DNA of 24,674 bases from CAYUUP01 sp964447925. Its GTDB lineage: Bacteria; Bacillota; Clostridia; Oscillospirales; Oscillospiraceae. Positions 1 to 7,563 of the stretch are shown here, piece by piece. Made by a program: the position numbers and the translations under genes. Position 1 is the stretch's first letter. Every line of letters starts with the position of its first letter. The notes below the pieces were generated by a model. The model ran no database searches and had not been told where the DNA came from. It worked only from the letters and a program-made list of their open reading frames with translations. Location: contig CAYUUP010000015.1 of NCBI GenBank assembly GCA_964447925.1, forward strand, positions 1 through 24,674. The letters are read 5' to 3'.

Positions 1-54
1 CTTGCGAGCACTGGCACCTGAAGCCAGCGAGTCTACCAATTCCACCACTCGCGC
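1..54 (-). tRNA. tRNA-Leu(CAG), partial (3' part lies outside the window)
   Basis: Read on the minus strand, this begins with acceptor strand GCGCGAG, then TG and a leucine-type D-arm (GTGGAATTGGTAGAC). The anticodon stem is CTGGC/GCCAG, enclosing loop TTCAGGT. The anticodon is CAG (plus-strand 18-20), so it reads CUG codons. The segment after the anticodon stem (TGCTCGCAAG) starts the long variable arm typical of class II tRNA-Leu. The T-arm and 3' acceptor strand lie beyond base 1. The 5' end is placed at 54 from the 7-bp acceptor strand. A consensus-like promoter sits just upstream. Confidence 0.93.
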
Positions 55-75
55 ATGGCACGGTCAACATGCATT

Positions 76-104
76 ATATTACCATGTTTCCCATCAGCTG
101 TCAA
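76..104 (-). promoter_or_regulatory. Promoter of tRNA-Leu
   Basis: On the minus strand TTGACA (99-104) and TAATAT (76-81) are separated by exactly 17 bases, a near-perfect vegetative sigma-A promoter. Predicted transcription start is near 69, about 15 bases before the mature tRNA 5' end at 54. Confidence 0.75.
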
Positions 105-122
105 GCATTTTTTTGAGATTTC

Positions 123-149
123 CCGGAAATTTTTCCGGTAGGTCTTTTT
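123..149 (+). other. Short inverted repeat followed by a T-run
   Basis: CCGGAAA (123-129) and TTTCCGG (132-138) form a compact dyad, followed by TAGGTC and six T (145-150). The shape is terminator-like for plus-strand transcription entering from the left. No plus-strand gene is visible there, and the tRNA is on the other strand. It could instead be a leader element of the yqfC operon. I see no clear sigma-A or sigma-E promoter for yqfC between here and its ribosome-binding site. Confidence 0.3.
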
Positions 150-191
150 TACCCGGCCCGCGTCATATATTTCCAGGAGGAGGTGGATCCG

Positions 192-470
192 TTGGGGTCA
201 AAACAGCACCGGAGCTTTTGGGAGCGAACGGCAGAACGGGTAGATCTGCCGGTGGATACCTTGGGAGGACTGCCCATCATTGAACTGATTGGCCGTCGGG
301 AACTGCGGATGGCGCACCACCGGGGCATTCTGACCTATGCTGGAGATGAAATCTGCATCAGCAGCGGCAAGCTCACCGTCACCGTCCGGGGTACACAATT
401 GGATCTGAAAGCCATGAATGCGGACGAGCTGGTGATCTCCGGTGAGATCCGCTCCGTCTTGCTGGACTGA
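192..470 (+). CDS. yqfC: Sporulation protein YqfC (YabP/YqfC family)
   Basis: A small protein of about 92 residues of the YabP/YqfC family. YqfC is a sporulation-associated protein of the mother-cell programme in Bacillus; its biochemical role is not known. The recognisable family core is the LPxD..GLPIIELIG segment, then the HHRGILTYAGDEICI strand pair, a short hydrophilic turn and the closing DELVISGEIRSV stretch. The frame opens at GTG 183, but AGGAGGAGG (175-183) runs right up to that codon. TTG at 192 lies 8 bases after the Shine-Dalgarno and gives a start (MGSKQHRSFW) like Bacillus YqfC, so I choose 192. The gene is 11 bases upstream of yqfD, the conserved partner order in spore-formers. 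Confidence 0.9.
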   Translation: MGSKQHRSFWERTAERVDLPVDTLGGLPIIELIGRRELRMAHHRGILTYAGDEICISSGKLTVTVRGTQLDLKAMNADELVISGEIRSVLLD

Positions 471-481
471 GGGGGCAGAAT

Positions 482-1681
482 ATGCAGAAGGCCGTCAATT
501 TTTTCCGGGGCAGCACACTGCTGGAAATCTCCGGCCCCTACCCGGAACGTTTTTTTAACATCTGCGCTGCCCACGGGGTGGGTTTTTGGGATGCGGAGCG
601 GTTGGACGCCCACACCTTGCGTCTGCGGGTAGCGCACCGGGATCGCCGTCGCTGTCTGGATCTGGGCGAAAAGGCGCTGTGCCAGGTGACGGTGTGCCGG
701 GGTATGGGGGTACCCGCCTTTCTGGGCCGGTTCCGCCGCCGATATGGGATGCTGGCAGGGCTTGCTCTCTCCATTCTGGCCACCCTTATCCTGTCGCAGT
801 TCGTGCTGGTCATTCAGATTACCGGCAATGAGTCCGTCTCTGATGTCTCCATTCTGTCTGCCCTGAAGCACGCGGGCCTATCAGTGGGCAGTTTCGGCCC
901 CGCCCTGAACCACCGGAGCATTGCCAACGAAGTGCTTTTAGAGCTTGACAGCCTGTCTTTTCTCTCGGTGAACCGCTACGGTGTCCGGGTGGAGGTCATC
1001 GTCCGGGAATCGGAGGCCCCGCCGGAAGTGGAGGTTGAGACGGCGGGAGCCGATGTAGTGGCCCTTCGGGATGGGGTGGTGGTGTCGGTGGAGGCTCTCC
1101 GAGGCCAGTCCCTGGTGGAGGAAGGGCAGGCAGTATTGGCGGGAGAGATCCTCATCAGCGGCCTTGTGACCCATGAGGACGGATCCGGAGCAGGAACCAT
1201 CACCGCCATACAGGAGGTAAATGCCAAGGGCGAGGTCTGGGCCTACACCAATCGCACTCTCTCCGCCGCAATCCCCTTGAATGTCTCTGCCAAAGCGTAC
1301 ACTGGCCGGGTGCGCACGGGTTACAGCCTGAATTTTTTCGATTTTTCTCTTTCTTTTTTGCAAAACACTGGTATTTCACTGGGCAGCTATGATAAAATAA
1401 GAACAGAGCATTCCCTCTCGCTGTCCAATTGGCTGACCCTGCCTGTCAGTTGGACTACCATCACCTACACCCAGTATGAGGTCACCGCTTTAGCGCTGGA
1501 TGCGATCAGCTGTGAGAACTGGCTGCGGAGCCAACTGGAGCAGCAACTAATGGAGGAGCTAGGGGAATCAGGGGAATCTCTCTCCCGGGTATGGACAGTA
1601 GAGGAGTTGGACGGCATACTAACCGTCACTCTGGAAGCTGCCTGCCTGGAGCAGATTGGGGCAGCTGTGCTGTGGGAGTAA
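482..1681 (+). CDS. yqfD: Sporulation protein YqfD
   Basis: 399 residues, matching the roughly 400-residue length of YqfD (stage IV sporulation family). Deletion phenotypes in Bacillus link it to late sporulation; the molecular function is not established. Residues 1-85 form a basic cytoplasmic domain, one strong membrane segment lies at about 88-111, and the rest is a mostly beta-rich extracytoplasmic domain. It includes the FtsQ/POTRA-like GNESVSDVSILSAL stretch, which is common in YqfD. GGGGGCAG precedes the ATG. It follows yqfC closely and precedes phoH, the usual order in Firmicutes. Confidence 0.93.
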   Translation: MQKAVNFFRGSTLLEISGPYPERFFNICAAHGVGFWDAERLDAHTLRLRVAHRDRRRCLDLGEKALCQVTVCRGMGVPAFLGRFRRRYGMLAGLALSILATLILSQFVLVIQITGNESVSDVSILSALKHAGLSVGSFGPALNHRSIANEVLLELDSLSFLSVNRYGVRVEVIVRESEAPPEVEVETAGADVVALRDGVVVSVEALRGQSLVEEGQAVLAGEILISGLVTHEDGSGAGTITAIQEVNAKGEVWAYTNRTLSAAIPLNVSAKAYTGRVRTGYSLNFFDFSLSFLQNTGISLGSYDKIRTEHSLSLSNWLTLPVSWTTITYTQYEVTALALDAISCENWLRSQLEQQLMEELGESGESLSRVWTVEELDGILTVTLEAACLEQIGAAVLWE

Positions 1682-1714
1682 ACAAATCACAAAAGACACA
1701 GGAGTGGAAGGCAT

Positions 1715-2695
1715 ATGGCAGAACAGAGCATCAGCCTAGACAGAATGGAAGAGGCAGTAGACCTTTTTGGTGCCTTTGATGAGAATATACGCATCATTGA
1801 GCAGACGCTCTCACTTCGGGTGGTGAACCGGGATGGCGAGCTGAAAATCAGCGGCGACCCAGAGGACGTGATGGCCGGTGTAAAGGCAATTGAAGGTCTG
1901 ATGTCCCTCTCCGCCCGGGGAGAGCAGATCAATGAGCAGAATGTGCGCTACATTATCCAGTTGGTGCGGGATGGCCACGGTGACCGCATCTCTGAGTTAG
2001 CCCGGGACGTCATCTGCGTCACCGCTAAGGGCAAGCCCATCAAAGCCAAGACGGTGGGACAGAAGGCCTATGTAGACGCCATTGGCAAAAATGTCATCAC
2101 CCTGGGTATTGGCCCTGCCGGCACGGGAAAAACCTATCTGGCGGTGGCTGCCGCTGTCACCGCCTTCCGGGACAAGGAAGTAAACCGTATTATCCTCACC
2201 CGCCCTGCGGTAGAGGCCGGGGAACGGTTGGGCTTTCTCCCCGGCGATTTACAATCAAAAGTAGACCCTTACCTTCGTCCCCTCTATGACGCTCTCTTCG
2301 AAATGCTGGGGCCGGAAACCTATCAGAAGTATTTGGAGCGGGGCAGCATTGAAGTGGCTCCCTTGGCCTATATGCGGGGCCGCACCCTGGATGACTCCTT
2401 TATTATCCTGGATGAGGCCCAGAATACCTCCCGGGAACAAATGAAGATGTTCCTGACCCGGCTGGGCTTCGGCTCCAAGATCGTTATCACAGGCGATATT
2501 ACCCAGATTGACCTGCCCTCGGACAAGACCTCCGGCCTGAAGGAAGCCATGCGGGTACTGAAGGGCGTGGAGGATATTGCCATCTGCAAGCTCACCGGAT
2601 CAGATGTGGTGCGCCATGTACTGGTGCAGCGCATTGTCAAGGCCTATGAGGATGACTATCACCGGCGGGAAAGCAAAAAGCGGGACAGGCAATGA
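1715..2695 (+). CDS. phoH: PhoH family ATPase
   Basis: 326 residues, typical for PhoH (YbeZ-type) proteins. Walker A is GPAGTGKT (133-140) and Walker B with DEAQ is FIILDEAQN (229-237). A TGD sensor-like motif follows (GDITQIDLP, 260-268). The N-terminal 100 residues are the family's KH-like region. PhoH proteins are cytoplasmic P-loop NTPases with RNA-linked functions and are often adjacent to or fused with the endoribonuclease YbeY. Here ybeY follows 40 bases downstream, supporting a joint role in rRNA maturation or RNA quality control. An AGGAGTGG-type ribosome-binding site precedes the ATG. In many Clostridia an HD-domain pgpH gene lies between phoH and ybeY; it is absent here. Confidence 0.95.
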   Translation: MAEQSISLDRMEEAVDLFGAFDENIRIIEQTLSLRVVNRDGELKISGDPEDVMAGVKAIEGLMSLSARGEQINEQNVRYIIQLVRDGHGDRISELARDVICVTAKGKPIKAKTVGQKAYVDAIGKNVITLGIGPAGTGKTYLAVAAAVTAFRDKEVNRIILTRPAVEAGERLGFLPGDLQSKVDPYLRPLYDALFEMLGPETYQKYLERGSIEVAPLAYMRGRTLDDSFIILDEAQNTSREQMKMFLTRLGFGSKIVITGDITQIDLPSDKTSGLKEAMRVLKGVEDIAICKLTGSDVVRHVLVQRIVKAYEDDYHRRESKKRDRQ

Positions 2696-2735
2696 ATCCC
2701 TCCCCGCTGTATTTCAACTGAAGGGAGCCTGCGCT

Positions 2736-3254
2736 ATGAACCATCAAATCCTAATTGAGTCGGAACTGGACACCCCCTTCCTTCATAAAGAGCTTCTCCA
2801 CCGGTGTATCACCACTGCATTGGAGGCTGAAGGAGTCGCTTTGCCATGTGAAGTGGATGTACTTGTCACTGATAATGATGGAATTCACTCCATCAATCTG
2901 GAAATGCGGGGGGTGGACAGGCCCACCGATGTCCTCTCCTTCCCTGCCTTTGACCTAACTCCCGGTCAGCCGCCCACTGAGTCAGATGTCAACCGCTGCG
3001 ATCCGGAGAGCGGTCTTTTCCCTCTGGGCGATATGGTAATCTCCCTGGAACGCGCCCAGGAGCAGGCCAGAGAATTTGGCCACTCCCTCCAGCGGGAGCT
3101 GGGCTATCTCACTGTCCACTCTGTCCTGCACTTGCTGGGCTACGATCACCTGGACGAGGGGCCTCAAAAGGCCCGGATGCGGGCCAGAGAAGATGTGATC
3201 ATGAAATCACTGGGTATTCCCAGGGAAGCCCCGGAGGTCGAGCCATGTGGCTGA
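2736..3254 (+). CDS. ybeY: rRNA maturation endoribonuclease YbeY
   Basis: 172 residues. The diagnostic zinc motif H-x3-H-x5-H is present (H128, H132, H138, in HSVLHLLGYDH), together with the upstream RPTDVLSFP and GDMVIS motifs (62-70, 99-104). YbeY is a metal-dependent single-strand RNase needed for 16S rRNA 3' maturation and 70S quality control. The open frame extends upstream inside phoH to 2577. ATG 2736 is preferred because GGGAG lies 8 bases before it and the family N-terminus (ILIESE) begins there. The 3' end overlaps dgkA by 10 bases, indicating translational coupling. Confidence 0.95.
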   Translation: MNHQILIESELDTPFLHKELLHRCITTALEAEGVALPCEVDVLVTDNDGIHSINLEMRGVDRPTDVLSFPAFDLTPGQPPTESDVNRCDPESGLFPLGDMVISLERAQEQAREFGHSLQRELGYLTVHSVLHLLGYDHLDEGPQKARMRAREDVIMKSLGIPREAPEVEPCG

Positions 3255-3703
3255 AAAAGCTGGCCCTCTCCTTCCGCTGGGCAGGCGAGGGCCTTTGGCT
3301 GGCTGTCCGAACCCAGCGGAACCTCCGGGTGCATCTGGCCGCGCTGTGCTATGTGACCTGGGCAGGACTGGCAGCCAATCTGGATAGGCTCTCCTGGGGA
3401 TTAATTATCCTGTGCTGTGCCCTGGTGCTGGCGTTGGAGCTGATCAACAGCGGGCTGGAGGCCCTGTGCAACCGGGTATGTTCCCAGTCAGATCCCCACA
3501 TCAAGGCGGCCAAGGACTGTGCCGCCGCCGGGGTTCTGCTGGCCGCCATCGCCAGCGTGGTTCTGGCCTGCCTGTTGTTTGGGCCATGGGTGGCTTCCGG
3601 TGGGCTGGCCAAATACTGTACACCAACACACCTTGTCGTTTTTCTCTTCTCCCTGCCTGTAGCCATGCTGTGGATACGGGGGCGGCGGAATAGGAAGCCA
3701 TAG
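3245..3703 (+). CDS. dgkA: Diacylglycerol kinase family protein (probable undecaprenol/DAG kinase)
   Basis: 152 residues with the DgkA-family signature ELINSGLEALCN (E65, N68, E72), followed by KAAKDCAAAGVLLAA (88-102). In Gram-positives these small integral membrane kinases phosphorylate undecaprenol, recycling the lipid carrier used in peptidoglycan and teichoic acid assembly. Three membrane helices (about 30-45, 50-66, 95-112) match the family. A fourth C-terminal hydrophobic helix (about 126-144) with a basic tail makes it some 30 residues longer than a typical DgkA. The start overlaps the ybeY stop by 10 bases. In most Firmicutes cdd/era follow here; they do not in this window. Confidence 0.9.
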   Translation: MWLKKLALSFRWAGEGLWLAVRTQRNLRVHLAALCYVTWAGLAANLDRLSWGLIILCCALVLALELINSGLEALCNRVCSQSDPHIKAAKDCAAAGVLLAAIASVVLACLLFGPWVASGGLAKYCTPTHLVVFLFSLPVAMLWIRGRRNRKP

Positions 3704-3758
3704 GCCTAACGGCTCCCCACAGTCAAGAATACCGTGAAGCGTACAGAGAAAATATAAC

Positions 3759-3779
3759 TGCTTTGGGCGTCACAAAGCA
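3759..3779 (-). terminator. Probable terminator of the brkB-rluA-SBP-thioesterase operon
   Basis: A perfect 7-bp inverted repeat TGCTTTG (3759-3765) / CAAAGCA (3773-3779) with a 7-base loop. On the minus strand it is followed by GTTATATTTTCTC, a reasonable U-rich tract. It lies 126 bases beyond the thioesterase stop. A second dyad, GTGTCCC (3786-3792) / GGGACAC (3803-3809), is next to it on the gene side. The two together occupy most of the 200-base convergent gap between dgkA and the thioesterase gene. Confidence 0.5.
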
Positions 3780-3904
3780 ATTCATGTGTCCCAAACATTT
3801 TGGGGACACTGGGCTTCTGCTATATTCCAGCAGATACATTTTCATCTCAAATTCATCTCAAAAGCCGCCGGTACAAACGGATATGGCTGTCATCTCTTCT
3901 GATT

Positions 3905-4306
3905 TTATTCCGCCGCTTCAGGCCGTTTGGCATAGCACTTTTCCAGAAAGCAGTCATTAGAGATGATAGATCGCTTGTGAATCCCCTCTCCAATCAGCCC
4001 TGTCTCGTCATAGGCCCTGACCTGGAAGGTGACGGTACGCCCCTTCACCTCCGTCACCCGGCTCTCCGCCCGGACACGCATCCCTACCGGGGTGGCGGCC
4101 AGGTGGCGTACCTGCAAATCAATGCCCACTGAACCTTGTCCCTCCTCCAACTCCGGCTGGATGGATGTGTATGCCGCACGCTCCATCAGAGCCGCCATAG
4201 CGGGGGTGGCAAAGACAGCGAGAGTGCCGGATCCAACCGCCTGAGCGGTGTTCTCCGGGGTAACCGCTGTCTCCGCCCAGCCTGCTGTCCCAATAGCAAT
4301 GCTCAT
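3905..4306 (-). CDS. Hotdog-fold thioesterase, FlK-like
   Basis: 133 residues. The segment VGSGTLAVFATPAMAALMERAA is the characteristic N-terminal core of the FlK-like thioesterase family. T34, E42 and H68 have the same spacing (8 and 26 residues) as I recall for the fluoroacetyl-CoA thioesterase FlK triad Thr42/Glu50/His76. The end (V.GRTVTFQVRAYDE..LIGEG.H.R) is the standard hotdog strand pair. Such proteins hydrolyse small acyl-CoA thioesters; the substrate cannot be deduced, and fluoroacetate is unlikely in a gut anaerobe. It is the last gene of a minus-strand operon, 24 bases after the lipoprotein gene, with AGGAAGGG about 11 bases before its ATG. Confidence 0.82.
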   Translation of the reverse strand: MSIAIGTAGWAETAVTPENTAQAVGSGTLAVFATPAMAALMERAAYTSIQPELEEGQGSVGIDLQVRHLAATPVGMRVRAESRVTEVKGRTVTFQVRAYDETGLIGEGIHKRSIISNDCFLEKCYAKRPEAAE

Positions 4307-4330
4307 ATGTAATAGATCCCTTCCTGCGGC

Positions 4331-5452
4331 TCATGGAGCCTCGTTCTCAGATGCTTCGCCGGAGCCGCTCTCGGCGGAGTCCACAGCATCAGTACCGTTC
4401 CCATCCGGCTCGGCAGTGCAGCTGTCAAAGACCCGCCAAGCGGAAACCAGGCTGTCCGTCCCCGCAGGCCAACTGAAGAAAACAGCTCCCTCCAGTGTAT
4501 CCTCGCTGGGATAGAGTACCACGCTGTCCTGTATCTCATCTGCCAGCAGGTCATAAGCCGCAGATGACGTGACCGAGCTGCCAGTTTGGGCAGTGCTGTC
4601 CGCCATCACCTGGGGATTGCAGAGATAGTCGATAAGCTGGAAAGCCAGCCCTGGTTCCGCTGCTCCGGCGCAGACGGCGGCGGCGTTCACATAGCGGATG
4701 ACGCCGCTCTCCGGCAACACGAAAGCCAGATCGTCATCGCAGGCCATATCGGCGGCGGCCTGGGCAGAGGTTGTCACAATGATAGCCCCCTCCTTTGCCA
4801 TGGATACGAAGGAGTCCTTGGATGAGGCAGAGAGATAGATCACAGGCTTAGCGGCATCCACCAGAGTCCGGGCCTCCGCCAGCTGTCCCTCATCGGCGGA
4901 GTTCACATCATAGCCCAGAGACAGCAGGGCGATACCCATGATATAGCGGCTCTCCTGGGGTAAAACGATATTGCCGGATGTCCGCTCTGCCCATAGGCCG
5001 CTCCAACTGGTGACAGTCTCCGTCACCGTCCCGGTGTCGTAGAGAATGCCCATGGTGCCGGCACTGACAGATGCGGTATAGACATTATCCGGATCATAGC
5101 CGGGAAAGCGATATATCCTGTCAATGCCTGGCAGATTGGTCATGCTGTCCGTGTCCAGCTCCAGCAGCCGGTTCTCGGCAATCATCCGGGCGGCGCTGTA
5201 ATCTCTGGTGACCACCACATCAGGCTGCCCTCCCGTCCGCAGTCGCTGATACAGCTCCTCTGCCGTATCAAAAAATGTAACGGTACAGGCAATACCCTTC
5301 TCCTCACCAAAGTCATCGAAGGTACTTGCAGAGACGGCATCCGCCAGCGCATAGATTGCCAACTCTGTCTGTTCCTCCTGCTGTCCACAGGCTGCCAGTC
5401 CTACAAGCAGCAAAAGTACAGCAGCCAAAAGAATCAAAGGCACTTTTTTCAT
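4331..5452 (-). CDS. Extracellular solute-binding lipoprotein, PotD-like (orphan)
   Basis: 373 residues. A signal peptide with lipobox LAAC (19-22) points to a lipid-anchored surface protein with C22 as the modified cysteine. The body resembles spermidine/putrescine-type binding proteins (PotD, type 2 periplasmic-binding fold): LAIYALADAVSASTFDDF, the QPDVVVTRDYSAARMI segment, SWSGLW, and a late LAFQLIDYLCNPQVMADS helix. No permease or ATPase gene is in the window, so it is an orphan binding protein. The last 30 residues are a disordered acidic/Ser/Gly tail. Its ATG overlaps the rluA stop (ATGA), with GAGGAG upstream, so it is translationally coupled. Ligand specificity cannot be assigned. 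Confidence 0.82.
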   Translation of the reverse strand: MKKVPLILLAAVLLLLVGLAACGQQEEQTELAIYALADAVSASTFDDFGEEKGIACTVTFFDTAEELYQRLRTGGQPDVVVTRDYSAARMIAENRLLELDTDSMTNLPGIDRIYRFPGYDPDNVYTASVSAGTMGILYDTGTVTETVTSWSGLWAERTSGNIVLPQESRYIMGIALLSLGYDVNSADEGQLAEARTLVDAAKPVIYLSASSKDSFVSMAKEGAIIVTTSAQAAADMACDDDLAFVLPESGVIRYVNAAAVCAGAAEPGLAFQLIDYLCNPQVMADSTAQTGSSVTSSAAYDLLADEIQDSVVLYPSEDTLEGAVFFSWPAGTDSLVSAWRVFDSCTAEPDGNGTDAVDSAESGSGEASENEAP

Positions 5453-6477
5453 AGGACTTTTCTCCTCTGCTTTTTTTCAGGATTACGAGGGACGGCTGAA
5501 GAAGTCTCCCGTGTCTCCCAGTCCGGGAAATATTTTTCTACAAAGGGGACAGATGGCACCCGAAAGGACTTTCCGTTCAGGTACTCCAGCTCCCCTGCCG
5601 GGGTGGTGAAGCGGAAGTCCAGTCCCCAGGACCAGAGGGCTTGGCGACGTAGGCCATACTGCCGGTTCACCCGTTCCCGCCCGTATTTGCCGTCCCCCAG
5701 CAGAGGGCAGCCAACGTGGGCCAGCTGTGCCCGGATCTGGTGTGTGCGGCCCGTAATCAGTTCACATTCCACCAGAGTCAGATCCCCCCGCGCCGCCAGT
5801 GTGCGGTAACGGGTCAGCGCCGTCCGCCCGCCGGGGGCGGGCTTTGTCCGGACGTAGACCTGATTGTTGGCTTCATCCTTCAAAATATAGCCTCGCAGCT
5901 GGCCGGAGGGCGGTTCCAACTGACCTACCGCGACGCAGAGATATGTCTTCACCAACTCCCGATCCCGGATCTTCTGGTTCATCACCCGGAGTGCCTCTGC
6001 TGTCTTAGCGGCGATAACGATGCCCCCTGTGTTCCGGTCGATGCGGTTGCACAGGGCCGGTGCAAAAGCTCCCTCCTCCGCCGGGTTCCACTCTCCCTTC
6101 TGGTAGAGATAGGCCTGGATGTGGTTCACCAGCGTATTGACCTTTTCGTGTTCGTCCCCGTGGACCACCATCCCCGGTGCCTTGTTCACCAGCAGGATGT
6201 ACTCATCCTCATAGAGAATATCCAGCCGCGGACGGAGAGCCTTAAAAAAGGTATTTTCCCGCTCCGGCACCTCCAGGAACCCGTCATTTATGTACAACTG
6301 GAGGGCATCCCCTTGCTGAAGCCGAACCTCTCGTCGGGCCTTTTTGCCGTTGACCTTCACCCGGCCCAGCCGCAGGTACTTCTGCCGCAGTCCTGCGGGC
6401 AGCAACGGGAAATTTTTTGTCAGCCAGCGATCCAACCGCTGGCCTGCGTCATTTTTCTGAATAATATACTCCCGCAC
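5449..6477 (-). CDS. RluA-family pseudouridine synthase (RluC/RluD type)
   Basis: 342 residues, within the usual range for this family. An S4 RNA-binding domain occupies about residues 10-65. The catalytic domain carries NRIDRNTGG (144-152) with catalytic Asp D147, a common clostridial variant of HRLDxxTSG, and the later TGRTHQIR (242-249) motif. It should isomerise specific uridines in 23S rRNA or tRNA. The start lies 3 bases after the brkB stop and the stop overlaps the next gene by 4 bases, so it is in the middle of a tight operon. A basic tail (about 330-342) extends past the domain. A second RluA paralogue is encoded at 16191-17108. Confidence 0.92.
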   Translation of the reverse strand: MREYIIQKNDAGQRLDRWLTKNFPLLPAGLRQKYLRLGRVKVNGKKARREVRLQQGDALQLYINDGFLEVPERENTFFKALRPRLDILYEDEYILLVNKAPGMVVHGDEHEKVNTLVNHIQAYLYQKGEWNPAEEGAFAPALCNRIDRNTGGIVIAAKTAEALRVMNQKIRDRELVKTYLCVAVGQLEPPSGQLRGYILKDEANNQVYVRTKPAPGGRTALTRYRTLAARGDLTLVECELITGRTHQIRAQLAHVGCPLLGDGKYGRERVNRQYGLRRQALWSWGLDFRFTTPAGELEYLNGKSFRVPSVPFVEKYFPDWETRETSSAVPRNPEKKQRRKVL

Positions 6478-6480
6478 AGG

Positions 6481-7308
6481 TCAGCCTGCCTCCTTCCTTC
6501 GCCAGCAGATACAGTTGAAAACGATGCCGAAAAGCAAGACGTTGCCAAAGAAATAGAGCCACACCAGCAGGATGATCACCGAGGCCAGGGAGCCGTAAAC
6601 CAGGGGATAGCGGGTGGACATGCTGATAAAGGCCGAGAAGACGGCCGACCCCACCACAAGAGTCGTAGCCGCCAGGCCCGCTCCGGGCAACACAGGAGCC
6701 CTAGGCTTGCCCCGGGGAGCGGTAGCCCGGTACAGCAGGCTGAAAAACAGCAGGATTATAGCAAAGAGCAACAGGAACCGCAGCCACTGCCAGCCAGCGA
6801 TATACAGCCCCAGGAACGACTCCAGTAAACTCAAAAACCACTGTCCGGTTAGTACCACGATAATGGAAAAATAGATGACAACTAGAATGGCCAAGGAAAA
6901 GAGTACCGATACCAACAGGCTTTGGATCGGGCTGGGATAGATGGGGCGGCCATAAAGTTCTCCTGCCGTGCTGATGAGGGATCGGAAGGCCGCCGACGCC
7001 GCCGTCACCATCACCACAAGCCCCACGCCAAAAAGCTGCTGGGACTGGTTGCCCAGCACATATTGAATATACTCCTCCAGCACTTCCTCTGACTGGCTGG
7101 GCAGCAGCCACTGGAGAAATCCGGAAATGGCATCAGTACTGATGGGCAGCAGACCCACAATGCCGATAATCATCATCAGCAGAGGAAAAATCGTCAGCAC
7201 TAGGAAATACGCCAGTTCCGCAGCCGAACGCATCACCTTCATCTCCATAACAAGGCTGAAAAATTCTGTTATAAACCGGACTGGCGGCAAAGAGAGCAGC
7301 TTCTTCAC
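6481..7308 (-). CDS. YihY/BrkB family integral membrane protein
   Basis: About 275 residues with six hydrophobic segments and the family hallmarks: AAELAYFLVLTIFPLLMMII near the N-terminus, AFRSLISTAGELYG in the middle, and the terminal YGSLASVIILLVWLYFFGNVLLFG. YihY/BrkB proteins are membrane proteins of uncertain transport function, historically misnamed as RNase BN. The open frame runs up to 7527, but GTG 7308 is chosen because AAAGGAG lies 8 bases before it and the family core starts about 15 residues later. It is the first gene of the operon brkB-rluA-SBP-thioesterase, with its own sigma-A-like promoter. Confidence 0.9.
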   Translation of the reverse strand: MKKLLSLPPVRFITEFFSLVMEMKVMRSAAELAYFLVLTIFPLLMMIIGIVGLLPISTDAISGFLQWLLPSQSEEVLEEYIQYVLGNQSQQLFGVGLVVMVTAASAAFRSLISTAGELYGRPIYPSPIQSLLVSVLFSLAILVVIYFSIIVVLTGQWFLSLLESFLGLYIAGWQWLRFLLLFAIILLFFSLLYRATAPRGKPRAPVLPGAGLAATTLVVGSAVFSAFISMSTRYPLVYGSLASVIILLVWLYFFGNVLLFGIVFNCICWRRKEAG

Positions 7309-7339
7309 TGCAACAACTCCTTTCTCTAGCTTGCACACT

Positions 7340-7368
7340 ATTATATCAAAGTTCTGCCGCTGGAGCAA
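7340..7368 (-). promoter_or_regulatory. Promoter of the brkB operon
   Basis: On the minus strand TTGCTC (7363-7368) and a perfect TATAAT (7340-7345) are separated by 17 bases. The predicted start is near 7333, about 25 bases before the GTG at 7308, with AAAGGAG in between. It is back-to-back with the SDR promoter region. Confidence 0.7.
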
Positions 7369-7503
7369 GGGAAAAGAAGAGAATTGTGAGAGACGGGAGC
7401 AGTATGAATTTTTCCGATATTTTATAGGTGTTACAATGATCATTGACAAACCTGCAACAGTCAGGCATATTTCAGGAAAACAATCCTCTCCTGCCAAAGC
7501 CGC

Positions 7504-7532
7504 TTTACATCCCCGGAAAAATCTCATATAAT
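7504..7532 (+). promoter_or_regulatory. Promoter of the SDR gene
   Basis: TTTACA (7504-7509), 17 bases, TATAAT (7527-7532): a strong sigma-A match placing the start near 7539, just before AAAGGAG (7548-7554). A second candidate lies upstream, TTGACA (7443-7448) with CATATT (7466-7471), also 17 bases apart. The gene may therefore have tandem promoters. Confidence 0.7.
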
Positions 7533-7563
7533 AATATTCAAGCCCACAAAGGAGATGCTAACC

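Noticed and set aside
5716..6828. 370-codon open frame on the plus strand
   Set aside because: It is antisense to the well-supported rluA and brkB genes, has no family features, and shows the Pro/Gln/His-rich composition of a reverse-frame shadow.
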